DNA from: Pempheris klunzingeri
Taxonomy: Eukaryota > Chordata > Actinopteri > Acropomatiformes > Pempheridae
Direction: 5' to 3'
NCBI RefSeq assembly: GCF_042242105.1
Contig: NC_092019.1
Location: 8,770,328 to 8,834,327, forward strand
DNA length: 64,000 nucleotides
Part shown: positions 58,310 to 64,000 of the stretch, piece after piece
Position numbering within the stretch: position 1 is the first letter of the stretch
How the letters are laid out: each line of letters opens with the position of its first letter
Made by a program: the position numbers and the translations under genes
Notes under the pieces: model-generated
The model's input: only the letters and a program-made list of their open reading frames with translations
Told to the model about the DNA's origin: nothing
Databases searched by the model: none

Positions 58310-61300
58310 AGGACGCAAACTGTAAACGCATTCATTCACACACGTACACCGACATCCAAACACACCAAGCTATTTGAAAAAAAGGTCCTGGCAAAAGGTG
58401 ACAGCTTTAATTATGTCGCCTCCTCCTCGCTCACCTGGGTGAGAAACAAAGGGGCGAACACATACGCACGCCTTCACTCACACACAGTTTTGGTGGGTTG
58501 AATCTGAAGTTTCCAGTGAAGAGAAGATGAGAGGCTCTTTAAAATTAAGTACAATGCATTACTGCATGTCTGAGCATTTAAGTGGCACACACACACACAC
58601 ACACACAGATGGACATAAACACAGGGAGGAGTACAGGGAGGTAGAGAGACTTTAAAGACTAAAGTAGACTGCAATAAAAAGAAATGTGCATTGTGTATTC
58701 ATTTATGTAGATGTGAATGCAGAATGAAGGAAATGACCAAAATATGCCCCACTGTGCAGCTCAAAGCATGAAAATACCTCCACTCTACCACTGCATGATT
58801 GAGACTTTCTTTCTAGTGGACCTGAAGCAACATGCAGTTCTGTCCCCTTCCACTTTCAGCGAGGGTGAGATGACTCTGGCTGATGGAAACCAGGGGCATT
58901 GTTTAGGCATGACAGGCCACTGCAGGTTCGTACAGGAAACGTCTCTCTGGTGCTGTCAGTGTCAGTGTCACGATGGGGTTCAGTTCAAAATATGGGACAG
59001 TCAGTTAGTAAAAGATGACTTATGTTGTTAAAGAGATTATTTGACAGGTTTATGGTCTCTTTAAACAACCCGAATAAAGTGTGACATAAGTTTCAAGATC
59101 AAAATCAAATAAGACACAAAACTTTTATGTCCAATAAAAGCCATGGGAAAGTACAAGTGGTGTCAAAAAGAAAAAGTAAGAGCGTGAGTTTGCTTTGTGG
59201 GAAAAGGCTGAATGCCATTCATACATTAAATGGCATGAGCTGCTCACTGGAGTAATGACTTGAAGTGGTAATGCAACTGGTTTTTAAAAGGTTCATTAAA
59301 GCTGTAAGAACTGGTTTTAGCTTTTAACCCGTCAAGCTAAAGCCTCAATTAATTAGTGACTGACTTCTTCATTCACATCATTAGGCATTATCTTAACTTG
59401 AGAAAAAAGACTCATTTTTTATCTTAATCAGTGAGAAAGAGCTTTCTACCAGTCTTACGGAGGGGAGACACACAACTGTGCTGCATTACCTTGCCAGGAT
59501 TCAGTTATTATTCCAGTTGTGCCTGTTTAAATACTGATCTACTTGCACAGCTTGTCTGAATCATTTAAAATTCTTTGGTTGTTCTGCTACTGGCGAGGTC
59601 ACAGGAAGCCTCTGAAGCAATTTTGAAAAATATTTTCACTCTTTAGCTCTGTGTAGTTCAGGAGCTGAAACTTTAACTTCCCTGGGGATCTTTGCAAGCA
59701 GTCGGGTTTAAATGAATAAAGTTATATTATGTGGGTCTGTTTTGTCATTGTTTACAGACGTCCTCAAAGTACAATACTTGCAGCAGATTCACTGCAGTGC
59801 TCAGAGTATGGAGCTCAAACTGCATCACCAGCCAGTAAAAAACAACATTTTTGTCACAAAACCTAGAGGGATTATGTCAGAATTTTGATCTGGTGTTTTT
59901 AAAATTGCACTGATTGGCCCAAGAAGGTTATTAAACTGTGCATTTCTTCAGCTACATGCTGCAAAAGATCTACATACTGCTGAGGGGACACATCTCAATA
60001 TTTTGCCTCTGGCAGTGTTAATATTAAAATGACACCTTGAAGTTTTTTTAAACCGTTGTGCAGCATCATGTGCGGCAGTCTGTGCACATTTTGTATGGTG
60101 TAATGGTTTATCTACACGATCTGCCCAACAGATTATTTTTAACTCAGGAAAGGTCAATCACACGTTCTGACAGGATAATGGCCTCATTTATTTAGTTATC
60201 TGTGAATGTGTGGAAAAGTGTGTGTGTGTGTGTCCAGTCTGGGTTAGTCCCTGGTGTGTGTTTTTAGCTCTACTCCAGTATGTTAATGAGGCTAACATTA
60301 GCCTGTTTCCTGACACTGTCATTAGCAGCTGTTTAACTTTTGGGCATTCACCTGAACTCTGTCATTGGCACCTGTCCTCTGTAGACACACACACAAATGT
60401 AAGGCAAGCAGCATTTTCAAACCTCCTGCTTGGCCACAACGCAGCATGTAACTCACAAATAACATGTACGTTTAATTTGTACTTTATGGATAATATCAGC
60501 TGAGTGACACCTGCTCCTGCCTGCTGCGCACAATTGAGAAAATAAAGTAAAACATGGCCTGTTTATTGCTCCACTGCATATCTTCACTGTTTGTGTAAAC
60601 CATCTACTGCTCCACCATGTTTCAGAATCTAATCTGCGGAGTCTGAGACATCGAGTGTGCTTATGGGCAGAGAGACAACTGAACAAATGACACTCTCCTC
60701 CCACAGGATTTCATTACAGAAGTGCAGCTGTAAGCCTCATCAGACAGCTCCTGTCTGCTGTTTGGGGGGGGGAAAGTCTAAAAGTCTAAAATGAATAGCA
60801 GGTGTGATGAAGCCACGTTTTCTGTTTCACATGCCTCAATCTGTATCACACTTTTCTATTACTGGCCCTCTCATATCTCTCTACTCATGTCCACACTGAG
60901 GCCACGGTGTGCTCTCCATCGCTCTCCATCCTCCACCAGCAATCACCACCATTAGTTTCATATACTGTATGATTATTTACATAAAACTCGCACTCAAGTC
61001 ACTTGACACTTCTTCTGCCCAAAGCTGCTTAGCAATGTGTTGTCTTACTCCAGGACAGGAGGGTAAATAAAATACAAATATACAAGAAACGTCACAACCA
61101 GCATGAGGAGGCATTGGTGCTTCTGCTTATTGACACTTATATATATGTTAACATTTTGTGTTGTAATACCTATTCTGAACTTCTTTAATCCGCCCCTGAC
61201 AAACACTATATTATACAAGAAACCAATAAAAACTACTCTAAAACGTAACAATAAAAACTAATCTGAAATGAGTAAATGCGCTCTGGAAACCAAACTGGAT

Positions 61301-61780
61301 ACTGAACTAGACTGCAAACAAAGATTGGAAATAAAACTAATGAAAAAATATAAAACTAATGACTCTGCACCCATCATGATTGACACAGTGATTAAATAGT
61401 GTGTATTCCACCTCAAAATGGCTTTTATGAAAATAAAAACAGACCACACACTGTGAGCCTGCGTACTTTGGGGCCTCTTTGTGTATAGTCCTTTTTCACA
61501 CAAGATGTTTTGACATGTTGCAGTGGGAAAAGCACATATATAAATAATGAAATAAAAACTGCTAATTCCTTTCAGCTTTTTCTTTTTCCAGGGTCAAAAT
61601 GTCTGTTGTGAAAGTGGCTTATTGGCTTTTTTGGCCTCTTTCTCTAGAATATCTGCTAAAGCCCGTGGGCAGCTACACCAACACTCACACATAACTTACT
61701 CTCCTGGTGGCGACAACAAAATGATGGCGGGCCGAAATCAACAGCTTGAGACAAAATACTGACATAAAAACTATTTTTGT
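58310..61780. other. Intergenic DNA upstream of cck
   Basis: About 3.5 kb with no convincing exon. A (CA)n tract lies at 58585-58606 and a (TG)n tract around 60218-60233. No family motifs in the short frames. Confidence 0.4.
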
Positions 61781-62335
61781 TTTGTTTTTAATTAAAAGTG
61801 ATTCCATGGCTTCCGCTTTCACAACAGCGTCCTTAGCAACAGATCAATACACACGGCAACGATCTGATTGACCAATCAGAATCAAGTATAAGACAATTAT
61901 TATTATTTTTATCGTTGTTGTTGTTTTTCAGAAGCCCTAACTCCGTTTCCTTGGAAACACCTGAGGGTGCGACTAATACTTGGACCAGTCAGTCATTACA
62001 TCCAATACGGTTCTTCTGCAATGGAAACGTTGTTCACGAACATTACTCCAAGAGTCACATCAGGTGAGCTCAGAGGGACAGTCTACTTCCTGCAGCTTGG
62101 TGTCTCTCCTGTAATGTACAGAGGACGAGGACACTCGGTGCTGGAAACAAGTTAGCTTGGTAACTTGTTGCTTTACATTGTAAACAGAGGATTTGACCCG
62201 TTGCTATGGTTACTCATTTAAACCGGAACTACTTAGTAGATGTTCACTTTTTAATGGGGACCCTGCAGCCAATCAGAATCAAGTATTCACCCAGACCACG
62301 GTATAATATAAGGTTAATTATTCCCGGTCAGAGAT
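61780..62335. repeat. Probable non-autonomous element with 18-bp direct repeats
   Basis: CCAATCAGAATCAAGTAT occurs exactly at 61872-61889 and 62269-62286. The flanks hold GTTGCTATGGTTAC and CTTAGCAACAG, pieces I associate with dispersed fish repeats. No open frame. Limits are approximate; it might instead be a promoter with two CCAAT boxes. Confidence 0.4.
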
Positions 62336-62497
62336 GTCTGTAATTAAAGTTCTCATTTGTCACAAAGCTATGCGGATAAATTCTGCAGACTGTTGCTGTT
62401 TGTCACTTGCTGCGCAATAAAACGCACCTGAAGTCAGAGGTCGGAGTTTAGGAACAACTCTGACGGATTTCTTTCTCCACTGCTTCACTTCAACAAG
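62330..62497 (+). other. Possible non-coding first exon of a downstream gene
   Basis: A strong donor (CAACAAG/GTAAGAATC) follows a 160-base stretch with higher GC, with GTATAATATAAGG at 62301-62313 as a possible TATA-like box. The likely next exon begins at 63963. Confidence 0.35.
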
Positions 62498-62550
62498 GTA
62501 AGAATCCGCTGCTTGTCTTGTTGTCGGTCAATGTTTGGGCTCCTTTCAGG

Positions 62551-62740
62551 TGTTGTTGTTGTTGTTGTTGTTGTGTGTTCATGTGATGGCTCGTGCTAAC
62601 TGCTAGCATGCTGTGGTTGCTGCTCTGGATGGACATGAAGGTACTTTGGTGCAAACTTAATCACACCGCTGTTGTTCTGAGTGTCACAGGCTGAAATGCA
62701 TTAGCAGCCTATTTCCCCTGAGGTTGTTGTTGTTGTTGTC
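62551..62740. repeat. (GTT)n microsatellites
   Basis: (GTT)n at 62551-62573 and again at about 62721-62739. Confidence 0.85.
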
Positions 62741-63964
62741 TTGTAGTAGAGGATAATGGGGCCATTTTAAATTGGCTCCAGTGATGTAAACATGACTTTC
62801 ATCTCGCTCGCAGCTTATTCACATAGTTAATGCCTCATATTATAGTTTTGTTGGGCAGCCCCAGAGGGCTTTTGTGACATAAAAGATGCACAATCACAGG
62901 TTCAGTTTCTCTACATACCATATGCAGCCATTAGAAGATAATGAGTTAGGCAAAACTCTCACTGAAAACATGGTTGTGTATCAGCTTGACTTAAATATTC
63001 TGCACTTGTAGGCCTTTGTATATGTCATGGAGCTGCTGAGCTCCTAATTTATGCATCTACTGCTACACTCATTCCTTATGTTAGATCTCTCTCTTTCTAA
63101 ATTATTTGATAACACTAGAATGAATTAATTTGTGATCTTGATATAAGTGATTGTGCTGCATACTTTAATATGTTTTTGCCTGCTGCTGCACATCAGGTCA
63201 AATGCTGTGTGTGCTCATACTTCTTATTTTAGTGGACAGGTTATTCCTATCTGGTCTGGAAGTGTCCAGCTATGGCTGAGAGTTTGTAATACAGCTGTGA
63301 GTCTCATTATGCTTGCTGGGAATGACGAGGTCAGAGTCTAGATGCTGAAACTCAACATATTGTAGCGAGCGTCAGGGTCACAGACAGCAGAAGTGGCTGA
63401 ACTTTTAGGCAATATCAACCAGTGTTGCTTCAGAAAACCATTTATTATAGACACCATGACAGAACAAGTCAGAGCATGTTATCGAACCCAATGCCCATCA
63501 AACTTACGGTTCTCACACACAAACACATTAACCCTACCCATCAGTCCTTGCGGCGCGGCCTTGCCGACGCCACAATATTCTACAAAAATATTAACAAAGT
63601 ACCAATACTTCTTACCAACCCTGGCCAAAAAGATAATCTTTCCATTTTTAAGAGACTTTGTTGACTAGTTATATCTAGATTTATCTTTATTCCAAGCTGA
63701 CTGTGTCGCCCTTGCATGGACGAACAACAAACGATTACACACAGGCCTGTGGTTCGTCATGACATCACTGTGGTCATCAAAGAAAACCTGCATGTAGACA
63801 CACAGTTTTTTAAGGAATGCATTAATTTTTTTTTTATCCTCTCTCAGTAGTGAGTCATGGCACTTGAGTTAATTGCAGTGCTGTGTTGTGTGGGACAGAA
63901 ACCTCTTCAGTAGATGGACCCTCTTTTCTGCTCTAATCAACTGGCTCATTCTGCATTGTCAGAC

Positions 63965-64000
63965 ATGAAGGGAAGGCTGAGGGGGAAAGTGGGCATGGAC
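63965..64000 (+). CDS. N-terminus of an unidentified gene, cut by the window end
   Basis: After TCTGCATTGTCAG/AC an ATG opens the frame MKGRLRGKVGMD, 12 codons to the last base. The acceptor with its upstream pyrimidines is reasonable. I do not recognise the protein; the basic start would fit a cytosolic or nuclear protein but this is a guess. Confidence 0.35.
   Translation, partial: MKGRLRGKVGMD

Noticed and set aside
63361..63670. Frames MAELLGNINQCC... as a gene or LTR
   Set aside because: No family motif, and no paired long terminal repeat in the window.

Overview
The window looks like teleost fish nuclear DNA, probably from a spiny-rayed (percomorph-type) fish. The evidence is compact intron-exon genes with GT..AG introns, a fish-type cholecystokinin precursor, teleost-style retroelement tails and many CA/TG microsatellites. 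There are no bacterial, phage, CRISPR or rRNA features. Exons were placed by hand from splice sites, reading-frame continuity and remembered family sequences; no alignment or search was run.

Layout. (1) 1-4063 (+): a direct duplication, then the last five coding exons of a cytosolic sulfotransferase (SULT2-like); its first exon(s) lie outside the window or were not recognised. (2) 4064-19200: about 15 kb in which I find no convincing protein-coding gene. It holds a LINE fragment, a retroelement tail and two long fold-back (MITE-like) inverted repeats. (3) 19235-27830 (+): a complete gene for an NCAM-family adhesion protein of 683 aa, with signal peptide, four Ig domains, two fibronectin III domains, one membrane segment and a short tail. 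Canonical NCAMs have five Ig domains; here the fifth is missing. (4) 28380-49145 (+): mroh1, complete, 44 coding exons that join in frame to 1636 aa of HEAT-repeat protein. (5) 49150-54330: intergenic DNA with a perfect 35-bp palindrome at 51607-51682. (6) 54332-58306 (-): the complete cholecystokinin gene (cck), three coding exons, 135 aa, with an upstream non-coding exon and a recognisable promoter. (7) 58310-64000: intergenic DNA, a repeat-like segment, then a possible non-coding first exon and the first 12 codons of an unidentified plus-strand gene running off the end.

The genes do not form an operon or an evident pathway. They are independent vertebrate genes: sulfonation of small molecules, cell adhesion, a poorly characterised HEAT-repeat scaffold, and a gut/brain peptide hormone. 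mroh1 and cck converge tail to tail. I do not see a novel multi-gene system. The most notable points are the four-Ig NCAM relative, the perfect palindrome, the two long fold-back elements, and microsatellites lying directly against splice sites.
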